From assembly GCA_963790075.1 (NCBI GenBank), contig CAWBNG010000003.1:682001-746000 (forward strand): a stretch of DNA of 64,000 nt. The letters are read 5' to 3'. Made by a program: the position numbers and the translations under genes. This document shows, in pieces, positions 43,813 through 52,366 of the stretch. Within the stretch, counting starts at the first letter, position 1. Each line of letters starts with the position of its first letter. The DNA is from CAYOUV01 sp963790075 (lineage in GTDB: Bacteria; Chloroflexota; Anaerolineae; Anaerolineales; Villigracilaceae). The notes below the pieces were generated by a model. It was not told the origin of the DNA and did no database searches. It worked only from the letters and a program-made list of their open reading frames with translations.

Positions 43813-45282
43813 TTATTTCATCAACCCGACTTCGGCGTTGAACTCTTCAATCAAAGCATCGATTTCGTCCGCCTGCTTCTGAACGCCAGCCCAGTAATTA
43901 TCCTCGTGCCACATTTTTAGGATCTCTTCATAGGTTTTGCCTTGCTGTTCGACCCAGGTGAAATATTTCAGGTTGTGGATGCGGCGGCGATCGGTATAGC
44001 GCAATTCGAGCAGATTATCGGTGGACTCACCTTGCAGGTAGCGGGCGAAGTCGGCTACGGCGTCCTTCTCGGTGTATTCGCCAAATTCCTGGTGCATTTC
44101 GTGCAGGCGCGAGCGATAGAGTTCCATCGAATCGGTCAGCACGGTCAACATGATATCGTTCTCGCCCATCTCGTAATACTTGGCAGCCTTGATGGCCGAG
44201 AGCACGTTGGAGATACCGGAGAAGCCCAGCAGATCGAGTTGTCCCACCAGTGCTTCCGGCACACCTTGCTCGACCAGGAATGCCCGTCCAGCCTCTTCGT
44301 TGAAGAGGCGCGCCAGGTTGACCACCGCGTTGTCGTCAATTGCCACCACCATGTCGGTGTTCTTGGTGTTGTGGATCCAGGGCACGTGTTTGTCGCCAAT
44401 GCCCTCGATGCGGTGCGCGCCAAAGCCATTCTCCAGCAGGGTCGGGCATTGCAAGGCTTCGCTGGCGACGATCTTGCTGTCGGGGAAGAGTTGCTTCATG
44501 TAGTCGCCGCTGGCGATCGTCCCAGCTGAGCCGGTGGCGGAGGCCAGGCCGCGGTAGCGGTCATTAGGCCCCATCACTTGCTTGAGTACTTCTTCCATGG
44601 CATGACCGGTCACCTGGTAATGCCACAGGTAGTTGCCGAACTCATCGAACTGGTTGAAGATCATCAGGTCTTCGCCCGACTGGCGCAGTTCCCAGCACTT
44701 ATCGAAGATCTCTTTGACATTTGATTCGGAGCCGGGAGTTTTGATTGTCTCGCCGGCGATCTTGGACAGCCAATCGAAGCGTTCTGAAGACATCCCCTCC
44801 GGCAAAATCGCAATCGACTCGCAGGCGAGCAGAGCAGAGTCGTAGGCGCCACCACGACAATAATTACCGGTGGACGGCCAGACTGCCTTCTGGGTGGTGG
44901 GCTCAAATTGACCCGTGACCAGGCGCGGCACCAGGCACCCAAAGGCTGCCCCGACTTTGTGCGACCCGGTTGGGAACCATTTGCCGACCAGCACAATGAT
45001 GCGTGCGTCCACACCCGTCAGGGACTTGGGTAGTTCGAGATAGTTGACGCCCCCGAAACCACCACCGCTGGCCTGCGGTTCGTTATGCCAGGTAATGCGG
45101 AACAGGTTGCGGGGATGGACGTCCCACAAGCCGATCGATTTGAGTTCTTCCTTGACCTTGGCCGGTATCTTCGAGGGGTCTTTCATTTGCGCAAAGGTCG
45201 GGATGATAATATTCCGCTCGCGGGTGCGTTGTATGGCAAGAGCGCGGCGGCCTTTTTCTATCGTAAGATCAATTGTAGTCAT
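43813..45282 (-). CDS. PLP-dependent fold-type II enzyme (TrpB/cysteine synthase superfamily)
   Basis: A 489-aa enzyme with the tryptophan-synthase-beta-like fold. The Schiff-base Lys is K109 in FPTGSHKVGAAFG, and the phosphate-binding glycine loop reads ATGSAGTIASGDY. N- and C-terminal extensions make it longer than cysteine synthase (~310) or TrpB (~400). The reaction cannot be named from sequence alone; a beta-elimination or replacement on an amino acid is expected. AAGGAA precedes the ATG by eight bases. Confidence 0.8.
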   Translation of the reverse strand: MTTIDLTIEKGRRALAIQRTRERNIIIPTFAQMKDPSKIPAKVKEELKSIGLWDVHPRNLFRITWHNEPQASGGGFGGVNYLELPKSLTGVDARIIVLVGKWFPTGSHKVGAAFGCLVPRLVTGQFEPTTQKAVWPSTGNYCRGGAYDSALLACESIAILPEGMSSERFDWLSKIAGETIKTPGSESNVKEIFDKCWELRQSGEDLMIFNQFDEFGNYLWHYQVTGHAMEEVLKQVMGPNDRYRGLASATGSAGTIASGDYMKQLFPDSKIVASEALQCPTLLENGFGAHRIEGIGDKHVPWIHNTKNTDMVVAIDDNAVVNLARLFNEEAGRAFLVEQGVPEALVGQLDLLGFSGISNVLSAIKAAKYYEMGENDIMLTVLTDSMELYRSRLHEMHQEFGEYTEKDAVADFARYLQGESTDNLLELRYTDRRRIHNLKYFTWVEQQGKTYEEILKMWHEDNYWAGVQKQADEIDALIEEFNAEVGLMK

Positions 45283-45470
45283 AAGTGAAATTCCTTAATG
45301 TGGTGAAGTTGTCAGACAAATTGTATTATATCGCACAATTCATGGATTGGCTGATGCGACTTAACAGTTTTCTTAAATCCCTGCTTAAATCGCCAGAATT
45401 GTGTCTATTTTTAATGTATTTCAAAGGAATTTGTTGTATGCTGTTATTAGATAGTCGCTTCCCTATTTGA
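45283..45470. promoter_or_regulatory. Promoter region of the PLP-enzyme gene
   Basis: Minus-strand TATAAT at 45325-45330 would start the PLP-enzyme mRNA with a leader of about 35 bases containing AAGGAA. The rest (45331-45470) is AT-rich with no gene I can support; it may hold the promoter of the RNA candidate that follows. Confidence 0.5.
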
Positions 45471-45601
45471 AAGGAGGTGCACGAATCGAAACGAACACCC
45501 ACAATAGAGGAAAGACCGGGTGATGTAAACCCGGCAGAAGATCCTAAACCTTCTCCCGGACGTCCCCCATGACGAGAAAATGGTTTCACTGGTCTTTCTT
45601 C
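45471..45601 (+). ncRNA. Candidate structured RNA of unknown family
   Basis: Between two minus-strand genes lies a non-coding stretch that folds well. An 11-bp closing stem joins 507-517 to 591-601 (offset 45000; core GAAAGACC/GGTCTTTC). Inside are hairpins GGGT/ACCC (518-532), AGAAG/CTTCT (536-554) and CGTC/GACG (561-574) with a C-rich loop CCCCAT. A 5' hairpin GGTG/CACC (476-499) holds a perfect Shine-Dalgarno-like AAAGGAGGTG with no start codon after it. A strong hairpin terminator follows on the plus strand. I do not recognise the family, and the strand is inferred from the terminator. Confidence 0.45.
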
Positions 45602-45618
45602 GGCAAGTTGCAAGAAAC

Positions 45619-45652
45619 GGCGGATGGGCAAAACCCATCCGCCTTATTATTC
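45619..45652. terminator. Bidirectional terminator
   Basis: A 10-bp perfect stem (GGCGGATGGG/CCCATCCGCC, loop CAAAA) followed by TTATTATT on the plus strand and GTTTCTTG on the minus strand. It can end both the RNA candidate (+) and the epimerase operon (-), whose last gene stops at 45661. Confidence 0.85.
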
Positions 45653-45660
45653 CGCGATGC

Positions 45661-46674
45661 TTAAGGATTTGGGAGGGCTCTCTGGTAAGCCGCGATGAGC
45701 GTATCCCAGAGCCGGATTGCTTGCTCGTCAATCGTCTGACGGGACTGGTCGGCTTCAAACCAGGCCAGCGAACGACGGATTCCTTCCGCCCAGGGGACCT
45801 CACACTTGAAATCAGGCACAAAGCGCTTGATCTTACTGTTATCGAACACCAGGCTGTTCGCCTTATCGCCAATCAAGCTACCAAGCGCGTGGTTATCGTA
45901 AGCGGCGATCAAGTCGGACGGAATATGGACAATCTCCAACCCAAGACCCAACGCCCGCCCGACTTCCTGATAAGCCTGATTCCAGGTCAATACCTCGTCC
46001 GAAGTGATATGGAAAGCCTCCCCAATCGCCCTTGAATTTCCCAACAAACCTAGAAAGCCTTTGGCAAAGTCTTCGTTCCAGGTGAAGACCCAGAGCGAAG
46101 TTCCGTCACCGGGGATGATGATCTTCTTCCCCTGTTTCATGCGGTCAATCACCGTGTAGGGATGCGCCCAGCTTCCCAGGTCAAGTGGGATTTGCGCAGG
46201 ACCATAGGTCAATGATGGGCGCACAATCGTGACTGGGAATCCGTCTTTTTGATAAGCTTGCATCAGCATCTCTTCGCAGGCAATCTTATCGCGTGAATAC
46301 TGCCAGAAGGGATTTTCGAGCGGTGTTTCCTCCGTAATGAGATAATGCTGCGGAGGCTTTTGGTAGGCGCTGGCAGAACTGATAAAAACAAACTGGTCCG
46401 CTTTTCCACGCAACAGGCGGATGTCACGCTCGATGTCGGCCGGCGTAAAGGCGATCCAGTCCACAACTGCGTCAAAATGATGACCGGCCAGCAAGCCAGT
46501 AACTCCGCTCTCATCCTGGCGGACATCGCCTAAAAGCAGCCTGGCGCCTTGTGGCACCGGATGTTTGGTTGTTTTGCCGCGATTGAGGATAAACAAATCT
46601 AAGCCGCGTTTGATTGCCAGGTCGGAACAGGCCGAACTGATCAAACCGGTACCACCGATGAAGAGCACTTTCAT
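45661..46674 (-). CDS. NAD-dependent epimerase/reductase (extended SDR)
   Basis: A 337-aa Rossmann-fold enzyme of the sugar-nucleotide epimerase superfamily. It opens MKVLFIGGTGLISSACSDLA (GxxGxxS nucleotide motif), has VFISSASAYQKP (catalytic Ser) and the Tyr-x-x-x-Lys pair in YSRDKIACEEML. It resembles plant and cyanobacterial CSP41-type or isoflavone-reductase-like SDRs; the substrate is unknown. The start overlaps the kinase gene by four bases (ATGA). Third gene of the operon methyltransferase-kinase-epimerase. Confidence 0.85.
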   Translation of the reverse strand: MKVLFIGGTGLISSACSDLAIKRGLDLFILNRGKTTKHPVPQGARLLLGDVRQDESGVTGLLAGHHFDAVVDWIAFTPADIERDIRLLRGKADQFVFISSASAYQKPPQHYLITEETPLENPFWQYSRDKIACEEMLMQAYQKDGFPVTIVRPSLTYGPAQIPLDLGSWAHPYTVIDRMKQGKKIIIPGDGTSLWVFTWNEDFAKGFLGLLGNSRAIGEAFHITSDEVLTWNQAYQEVGRALGLGLEIVHIPSDLIAAYDNHALGSLIGDKANSLVFDNSKIKRFVPDFKCEVPWAEGIRRSLAWFEADQSRQTIDEQAIRLWDTLIAAYQRALPNP

Positions 46675-47204
46675 ATTTCCATACCTCCGCGAAGCAAATA
46701 GTCAAAAATAATCTCGAGGTTCTCTTCCAATGAATGGACGGCATCCACGATCACTCTATCTTCCTCCCAGGAGAGGTAATAATCCTTGACTCGTTCCACC
46801 TCGGACCAGGTGAGTTCGTGCCAACCTGGAATACCACGCTGTCGCTGATTAAGACGCGCACGCTGCAAGCTTTCATCGGAGCAAATACATTCGATGACCA
46901 TCCACTCTGCGTTGTATTTTTCAGCCAACTCTCGCCAGGCTGAACGGATTGTTTTTGTGCCTGCAACGCTATCCAGGATGACGGATTGTCCAAGCATTAA
47001 TTGGCGCTCTGCCAAAACTGTCAATAATTGGTACCCAGCCGATCCCAGGGGTTTAGCCGGGTCGGTTGGCGTCAATTCCGAACGCAACAGCGTGGCTTCC
47101 AGCCAATCCTTGGCAAAGACCGGAATACCAAATCTACGGGCTATTTCTTCAGCCAGGGCGCTCTTTCCCGTACCCGGCAGGCCGGAGAAAACGATCAGCT
47201 TCAT
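46671..47204 (-). CDS. AAA/P-loop kinase
   Basis: A 177-aa small kinase of the adenylate-kinase-like, zeta-toxin/chloramphenicol-phosphotransferase-like group: Walker A FSGLPGTGKSALAEEIA at the N-terminus, then VILDSVAGTKT as Walker B-like segment and an Arg-rich lid (RARLNQRQRG). Substrate unknown. Its start overlaps the methyltransferase stop and its stop overlaps the epimerase start, so the three are translationally coupled. Confidence 0.82.
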   Translation of the reverse strand: MKLIVFSGLPGTGKSALAEEIARRFGIPVFAKDWLEATLLRSELTPTDPAKPLGSAGYQLLTVLAERQLMLGQSVILDSVAGTKTIRSAWRELAEKYNAEWMVIECICSDESLQRARLNQRQRGIPGWHELTWSEVERVKDYYLSWEEDRVIVDAVHSLEENLEIIFDYLLRGGMEI

Positions 47205-48043
47205 TTGCGTGCCAATACCACCTGCAGACCACTCTGGCCGTCTGGTTTGCCGGTCAGCGAGGCGTAAAAATCAGGAGACTGGAAACCGGCACCAACCAGC
47301 ATCCCGACCAAAGTATCGGCTTCGTATGCCTGCGTGGAAGAAGCAAAACGCGTCACCGCTCCACTGACAGCCTCCAGGATGTAATAGCGTTCGATGGCTA
47401 CAAATTGCTCGTCATCCCAAAAGGATTCCATCAGACACAAATGCGGCGCATCGGCAAAGAGTTCGTTTTCAGCCGAGTACCAGGTCGCTGGCTGGTTACC
47501 TATCTCGTAAACCGCGTCAAAGGCTGAAACCTCCAGCAACAGCCGTCCGCCGGGATCCAGAGCCGCGTACGCTTTTTCCACGATCGACTTTGCCTCTAAC
47601 GGTTTGAAAACATTGAACTCCCCAAAGATGAACATAACCAGATCATAGCCGGAACCGAAATCTGTCGCGCGCACGTCCCCCTGAGTGTAGCGACAGCCCT
47701 CGGGGGCGTGCTTGAGGGCGTATTCGATGGAGGCGGGTGAAAAGTCGATCCCGTGGCAGGCATGCCCGAGTGCGGCCAGACGCGCTGCATACAGACCAGG
47801 CCCGCAGCCCAAGTCCAGTATGCGGGAGGGCCGACGGTCCAATACGTGAGCGTTTATCCAATCCACATGCTTTTTGATGATGCTTGTCCGTCGACTGGCC
47901 GCGTCGTGCTTTTGTGACAAATGCTCCTTGAGCATGCGGCGACTAAAGTCCGGGTCATGCCAGGGAATCTTTTCACCCTCAGCCCAGGGCTGCGGATCCA
48001 TATCACGCTGCAGGATATCCATCAGGTTCATCGCATCTCCCAT
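47201..48043 (-). CDS. Class I SAM-dependent methyltransferase
   Basis: A 280-aa enzyme. SAM-binding motif I is RILDLGCGPGLYAARLA (about residue 75), followed by GIDFSPASIEYA (motif II) and DLVMFIFGEFNVF. The N-terminal ~70 residues (PWHDPDFSRRMLKEHLSQ) are common to a clade of uncharacterised methyltransferases. First gene of the operon; an in-frame ATG at 48031 with GGGAG upstream is an alternative start. A minus-strand TACAAT lies at 48053-48058. Confidence 0.85.
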   Translation of the reverse strand: MGDAMNLMDILQRDMDPQPWAEGEKIPWHDPDFSRRMLKEHLSQKHDAASRRTSIIKKHVDWINAHVLDRRPSRILDLGCGPGLYAARLAALGHACHGIDFSPASIEYALKHAPEGCRYTQGDVRATDFGSGYDLVMFIFGEFNVFKPLEAKSIVEKAYAALDPGGRLLLEVSAFDAVYEIGNQPATWYSAENELFADAPHLCLMESFWDDEQFVAIERYYILEAVSGAVTRFASSTQAYEADTLVGMLVGAGFQSPDFYASLTGKPDGQSGLQVVLARK

Positions 48044-48089
48044 TCTGAGAGTATTGTAACTTCAAATTCTGTCCCAAAAAACCATCTCG

Positions 48090-48112
48090 GCGAGGGATCA
48101 ATAATCCCTCGC
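48090..48112. repeat. Inverted repeat in a divergent promoter region
   Basis: GCGAGGGAT/ATCCCTCGC, a 9-bp perfect pair around CAATA. It lies between divergent genes, so it cannot be a normal terminator for either and may be a regulator site. Confidence 0.5.
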
Positions 48113-48208
48113 AATTCCTATTAGCGCAACCGGAGAGAATGTTATACTCCCTCGCTCATCGAATAGCAGACGGCAATCCAGACTGATTTTCCTGGGAGAA
48201 TTTGAGGC

Positions 48209-49525
48209 ATGGAAAGAAAATTATTTCGTCGGATTGGGTGGTTCCTGGCAGTGATGACTGGTTTGACAGCTTGCAGCAGTGCGGCTCAAACCAAAGTTCC
48301 AACCGGACCTTTGACGATCACGCTGCTTTACCCGTCCAGCAGCACCCAGATCGAGATGGGACAGACTCTAAAAGGCATTGTTCGGGTAACGGACCCAGAT
48401 GGCAGACCCATTGAGGATGCACAGGTCACACTCGCCATCAGCGACCCTACCGGCAAACCCGCAGGGGAAGTCCTGGCTACGTTCGGAGAGGGAGACGTTT
48501 ACCGCACCGATGCCTGGCAGATCCCGCATCGCAGGCAGGCCGGGAGGTGGACTATCAAGATACAGGTTGAGGCAGGCAAGCTGGCTGGGAGCACAAGCGC
48601 GGACTTCCAGGTGGACGAGTCCACCAGCGAGGCCCTGCTCGAGAAATATGGCTTCTGGCTGGACGCACCCACGATGCGCGGCATCGTCCCCAGCCTGGTT
48701 GCTGAAAAGGGCAACGCTCAAAATGGCCTGATCCGTTGGGGCGGCGTGCTGGCTGGCCAGCATGTATTGACCGAGAGCTGGGTTGAAGTGCAATGGCGCC
48801 AGGGACACTTCGAACTGGACGATGCGGAGGAAGTGCGCCAGTTCCTGCTGCAAGATCTGGGCGACCTGGGTTTCACACCTATCCGAGAACTGGGACCGTT
48901 TGAGCAGACACGGTTCAAGCGCTGGAAAGCCTGGCTGGTCAAAGCTCAAGGTGAGTTCTACTACGATCGGATCGAATGGATAGTTTTTTACGCACCTGAA
49001 GTGGACAAAACCTATGCTATCGGGACAACGGTTGTCAATCCGCTCAGCATGGATGCGAATGCACAACTGCGGGCAAGTTTTGAGGTTGATGCCACGATCC
49101 AGGCCAAAGGCCAGGCACCCGAACCGCTGCTGCAATTGTTGCCAGGACCGGAACTAATCAGCCCTGCACTGGGTCAACGCTTCATTGGCCCGCGTCAGCC
49201 TATCATCTTGAAGTGGAAGCCGGTCAAAGCGTTGGCCGGTGATGAGTATTACCAGGTTGCCGTGATGTACAATTATGATGAAAGCAACCTGTACGTCAAT
49301 TACACCACACGCGACACACAGTTTACCCTGCCCGAGGAGCTTTACAAGACTCCTAATTGCCACGTTTTCAACTGGTCTGTAGGCTTGATGCGGACAACCA
49401 CACTTTCTGCCAGCAATCACAGCGAACCACTTAGTTACAAAAGCCTGTACTGGTACGTGGAGTGGTATTATCCGCCCGATCAACCACAACCCTTCAAACC
49501 TCTATGCCCCAATCCCCAGAAGTGA
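48209..49525 (+). CDS. Lipoprotein with Ig-like domains
   Basis: A 438-aa lipoprotein with lipobox GLTAC near residue 22. An N-terminal Ig-like domain (PLTITLLYPSSSTQIEMGQ, VRVTDPDGRPIEDAQVTLAI) is followed by a middle domain of unknown type (about residues 140-290, WVEVQWRQGHFELDD) and a C-terminal fibronectin-like domain (PELISPALGQRFIGPRQPI, ILKWKPV). TATACT at 48143 is a possible -10 box, giving a long leader. No operon partner. Probably surface exposed; function unknown. Confidence 0.7.
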   Translation: MERKLFRRIGWFLAVMTGLTACSSAAQTKVPTGPLTITLLYPSSSTQIEMGQTLKGIVRVTDPDGRPIEDAQVTLAISDPTGKPAGEVLATFGEGDVYRTDAWQIPHRRQAGRWTIKIQVEAGKLAGSTSADFQVDESTSEALLEKYGFWLDAPTMRGIVPSLVAEKGNAQNGLIRWGGVLAGQHVLTESWVEVQWRQGHFELDDAEEVRQFLLQDLGDLGFTPIRELGPFEQTRFKRWKAWLVKAQGEFYYDRIEWIVFYAPEVDKTYAIGTTVVNPLSMDANAQLRASFEVDATIQAKGQAPEPLLQLLPGPELISPALGQRFIGPRQPIILKWKPVKALAGDEYYQVAVMYNYDESNLYVNYTTRDTQFTLPEELYKTPNCHVFNWSVGLMRTTTLSASNHSEPLSYKSLYWYVEWYYPPDQPQPFKPLCPNPQK

Positions 49526-49645
49526 AGGCAGAATTTACTTTAGAGTGAAGAAATTTATTGAAATTGTTTTACCATTTTACTGGCAGTGCACGCAAGTTCA
49601 CGTTTCCCTGGGGGCATTTTCCCCGAGCTGACACAGTCGCGCCAA

Positions 49646-49683
49646 AACAGAAAGAGTGGCTCGCAAAGACCACTCTTTCTGTT
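49646..49683. terminator. Terminator shared by the lipoprotein and phytoene synthase genes
   Basis: A 14-bp stem (AACAGAAAGAGTGG and complement, 10-base loop) between convergent genes; TTTT follows on the minus strand, so it mainly ends the phytoene synthase transcript. Confidence 0.8.
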
Positions 49684-49699
49684 CGATAAGAGAAGCAGC

Positions 49700-50638
49700 T
49701 TACAGCCTTCGCAGCTTCAGCCACAAAGCCGGGATGCGGCTCATTTTCTGCCAGACATTCAACCCGGCACGCCGGTTGAAGACGTCGTAATCATGGGCTT
49801 CGATATCGTCGAGAATGCCCTGGTAAAAGACAGAAGCCGCTCCGATTGCCATCTGTCCCTCGCGCTCGAGCATTTTCACCCCTGGCCAGGCTTCAGCGTA
49901 AAGCTTGCGCGTGCGCTCGATCTGGAAGCGCATAAATTGCCGCCAACCGGGCGTCACCTGACCCCGCGCCAGGTCATCCTCCTTGATCCAGAATCGTTCC
50001 AGTTCGTCTTGCGGCAGGTAAATACGCCCATTACGGAAGTCTTCGCCGACATCGCGCAAGATATTGGTCATCTGTAAAGCCACACCCAGGCGGATTGCGT
50101 ACGGCACGGCCTTAGTTTCCCTGAAGCCGACGATGTACATGCTCATCAACCCCACGGTTGAGGCAACCCCGTAACAGTAGGTGGCCAGGTCATCGAAAGT
50201 TTCATAGCGGGACTGGGACAGGTCACGGGCAACACCGTCGATCAACTGGATGGCATAGTGACGCGGGATATGGTAGCGGGTCACGGCATCAACCCAGGCG
50301 GAGGCGATCAAGTCGCTCTCCGGAGCAACCTCCATTTGGACGATGCGCTTCCACGCCTCGAGCTGACGGTCGCGGTCCTCGTCAATCGATTCGTCCACAA
50401 TATCATCAACCGTTCGGCAAAATGCATACAAAGCCCGGACGGCTGAACGCTTCTCTTCCGGCAGTAAGCCCGAAGCCAGAAAGAATGATTTGCTGTGTTG
50501 GGCTGTAACCGTATTACAGACTGCATACGCCTGCTGCAGCGCGATGTCCCCAGCCCAGTACGAGAATAACGGACGGGTGGACGGATGGGGCAAATCCCCA
50601 GCCAGACGGATCAACTGACGTTCCCATTGTGCCTGCAT
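49700..50638 (-). CDS. crtB: Phytoene/squalene synthase family protein
   Basis: Head-to-head prenyl transferase that joins two geranylgeranyl (or farnesyl) diphosphates, the entry step of carotenoid synthesis. The 312-aa product has both Asp-rich metal-binding motifs: DDIVDE (D78-D82 region) and DVGED, plus YCYGVAStVG-like core. Adjacency to phytoene desaturase argues for phytoene or a C30 analogue. Start: MQAQWERQ, with GGAGG six bases before; the upstream frame to 50668 is not needed. Driven by the minus-strand promoter at 50669-50696. Confidence 0.9.
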   Translation of the reverse strand: MQAQWERQLIRLAGDLPHPSTRPLFSYWAGDIALQQAYAVCNTVTAQHSKSFFLASGLLPEEKRSAVRALYAFCRTVDDIVDESIDEDRDRQLEAWKRIVQMEVAPESDLIASAWVDAVTRYHIPRHYAIQLIDGVARDLSQSRYETFDDLATYCYGVASTVGLMSMYIVGFRETKAVPYAIRLGVALQMTNILRDVGEDFRNGRIYLPQDELERFWIKEDDLARGQVTPGWRQFMRFQIERTRKLYAEAWPGVKMLEREGQMAIGAASVFYQGILDDIEAHDYDVFNRRAGLNVWQKMSRIPALWLKLRRL

Positions 50639-50668
50639 CTCAAACCTCCAAGGTGATTTACTCCCCAT

Positions 50669-50696
50669 ATTTTACTCAATTCATCCAATTTGTCAA
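50669..50696 (-). promoter_or_regulatory. Sigma-70-type promoter of crtB
   Basis: Minus strand TTGACA (plus 50691-50696), 16-base spacer ending ATTGAG, TAAAAT (plus 50669-50674). The leader is about 24 bases and contains GGAGG. Confidence 0.8.
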
Positions 50697-50721
50697 GGTT
50701 TTGTATAAATATACCTTGACA
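50691..50721. promoter_or_regulatory. Inverted repeat spanning both -35 boxes, candidate CarH operator
   Basis: TGTCAAGGT (50691-50699) and ACCTTGACA (50713-50721), a 9-bp perfect inverted repeat 13 bases apart. Each arm contains the -35 box of one divergent promoter. CarH/LitR repressors are known to bind over -35 regions of carotenoid promoters in the dark; assignment here is an inference. Confidence 0.65.
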
Positions 50722-50743
50722 TATTATAGACATTGAGTATAAT
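50716..50743 (+). promoter_or_regulatory. Sigma-70-type promoter of crtI and the genes after it
   Basis: TTGACA (50716-50721), 16-base spacer ending ATTGAG, TATAAT (50738-50743). The leader is about 50 bases, with GGAG before the ATG. Confidence 0.85.
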
Positions 50744-50800
50744 AAGGCTTAATCAAGCCCAGAAAGACGGGCGAAATCAGAAAAAATTTGGAGATATTTG

Positions 50801-52339
50801 ATGACGCAAAAACCCACTGCATTAATCATTGGCGCCGGTATCGGCGGAATTGCAACTGCCGGACGCCTGGCACGTCAAGGTTATGATGTGACCGTGATCG
50901 AAAAGAACGAGAAACCTGGGGGACGCTGCAACCAGATCATTCGAGACGGTCACCGCTTCGACCTTGGTCCGACCCTGTTCCTGATGCCGGAAGTATTCGC
51001 TGAGACCTATGCAGCCCTGGGCGAACGTATGGAAGACCACCTCGATTTGCGCCGCATCGATCCCACTTACAAGGTCTATTTTGACGACGGCCTGCAGTTG
51101 CAACTGACAGCCGATATTGGCAAAATGCAGGCGCAGCTCGAGCAGGTCGAAAAAGGTGCCTTTGGTGGATTTTTGCGATATATCGCTGAAGGCAACCAGC
51201 ACTACAAAATTTCGCTGGAAAAATTCGTCGGGCGCAACTTCAAAAGCCTGCTGGAATACTTCAGCCTGGGCAACCTGCCCTTGCTGTTCCGGCTCAAAGC
51301 GCTCAAAAAACACTATGCCAACACGGGTAAATTCTTCAGGGATGAACGGCTCAAGGCGGCCTTCACTTTTCAAAATATGTACCTGGGATTGAGCCCATAC
51401 GACGCCCCGGCCACCTATTCCCTGCTGCAATACACCGAGCTGGCAGATGGCGTCTGGTATCCGATCGGCGGGATGTATCGTGTGATCGAAACCCTGACCG
51501 CCATCGCCGAGAAACTGGGAGTCAAGTTCATCTACGATACGCCGGTCAAGAAATTGGACACGGCCGGCGGGCGGGTCAAAGGCGCGGTCCTGGAAGACGG
51601 GCGCGCGCTGAGCGCCGATATCTTCGTCGGAAACGCTGACCTGCCTTACATCTATAATTCCTTGCTGCCGGATCGCAAAGCCGCCCAAAAGCTCGACCAG
51701 AAGGCATACACCTGCTCAACCATCATGTTCTACTGGGGCGTCGACAAGACCTATCCCCAGATCGCCCATCACAACGTCTTCCTGGCTGGCGATTACAAGA
51801 CTTCGTTCAAGAAAATCTTCGACGAACACAACTTGCCGGAAGAGCCGTCCTTCTACATTCACGCGCCGGCCCGCACAGACCCAGCCGCCGCCCCCGCGGG
51901 ACAGGATACGCTTTACGTATTGGTCCCGGTCGGTCATTTGGACCCGAGCCAGACCCAGGCTTGGGACAAGATGATCAAGCGCGCGCGCCGGACCGTTTTT
52001 GAGCGCCTGGCAAAAGAGATGGACGTCACCGATCTGGAAGAACATATCAAATTCGAAATCGTCTACCAACCCGACACATGGCTTGAGCGTTTCAATCTGC
52101 AAAAAGGCGCCGCCTTCGGCTTGAGCCACAACTTTTGGCAGGTAGGTTATTTACGCCCGCAAAATCGTCATAACCTGTACAAAAACTTGTACTTTGCGGG
52201 AGCCAGCACCCATCCCGGTACAGGATTGCCGATCGTTCTACTTTCTGCTAAATTGACAACTGAACGAATCTTGACAGAAGTTGGACAGTATAATGAACGT
52301 CGGACAGCACAAAGCGCGCTGACAACCGCGCAAGTTTAG
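50801..52339 (+). CDS. crtI: Phytoene desaturase (CrtI-type)
   Basis: FAD enzyme that introduces double bonds into phytoene, giving neurosporene or lycopene. The 512-aa protein opens with the dinucleotide-binding motif IGAGIGGIATAGRLARQG and ends with the family signature LYFAGASTHPGTGLP. Length is normal for CrtI. The ATG at 50801 has GGAG eight bases before it; a TTG one codon upstream is ignored. CrtN (C30) cannot be excluded. The carH gene follows 27 bases later. Confidence 0.92.
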   Translation: MTQKPTALIIGAGIGGIATAGRLARQGYDVTVIEKNEKPGGRCNQIIRDGHRFDLGPTLFLMPEVFAETYAALGERMEDHLDLRRIDPTYKVYFDDGLQLQLTADIGKMQAQLEQVEKGAFGGFLRYIAEGNQHYKISLEKFVGRNFKSLLEYFSLGNLPLLFRLKALKKHYANTGKFFRDERLKAAFTFQNMYLGLSPYDAPATYSLLQYTELADGVWYPIGGMYRVIETLTAIAEKLGVKFIYDTPVKKLDTAGGRVKGAVLEDGRALSADIFVGNADLPYIYNSLLPDRKAAQKLDQKAYTCSTIMFYWGVDKTYPQIAHHNVFLAGDYKTSFKKIFDEHNLPEEPSFYIHAPARTDPAAAPAGQDTLYVLVPVGHLDPSQTQAWDKMIKRARRTVFERLAKEMDVTDLEEHIKFEIVYQPDTWLERFNLQKGAAFGLSHNFWQVGYLRPQNRHNLYKNLYFAGASTHPGTGLPIVLLSAKLTTERILTEVGQYNERRTAQSALTTAQV

Positions 52340-52366
52340 CCGCTGGTTCTTCCTCGGAGCTCTTAT

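Noticed and set aside
45505..45520. RNase P RNA-like GAGGAAAG...CCGGG motif
   Set aside because: The resemblance is short; RNase P RNA is about 350-400 bases with other conserved blocks that are absent, and the available space is under 200 bases.
45326..45631. 101-aa minus-strand ORF over the RNA candidate
   Set aside because: Low-complexity composition unlike neighbours, no start signal, and it runs through strong hairpins and the terminator.
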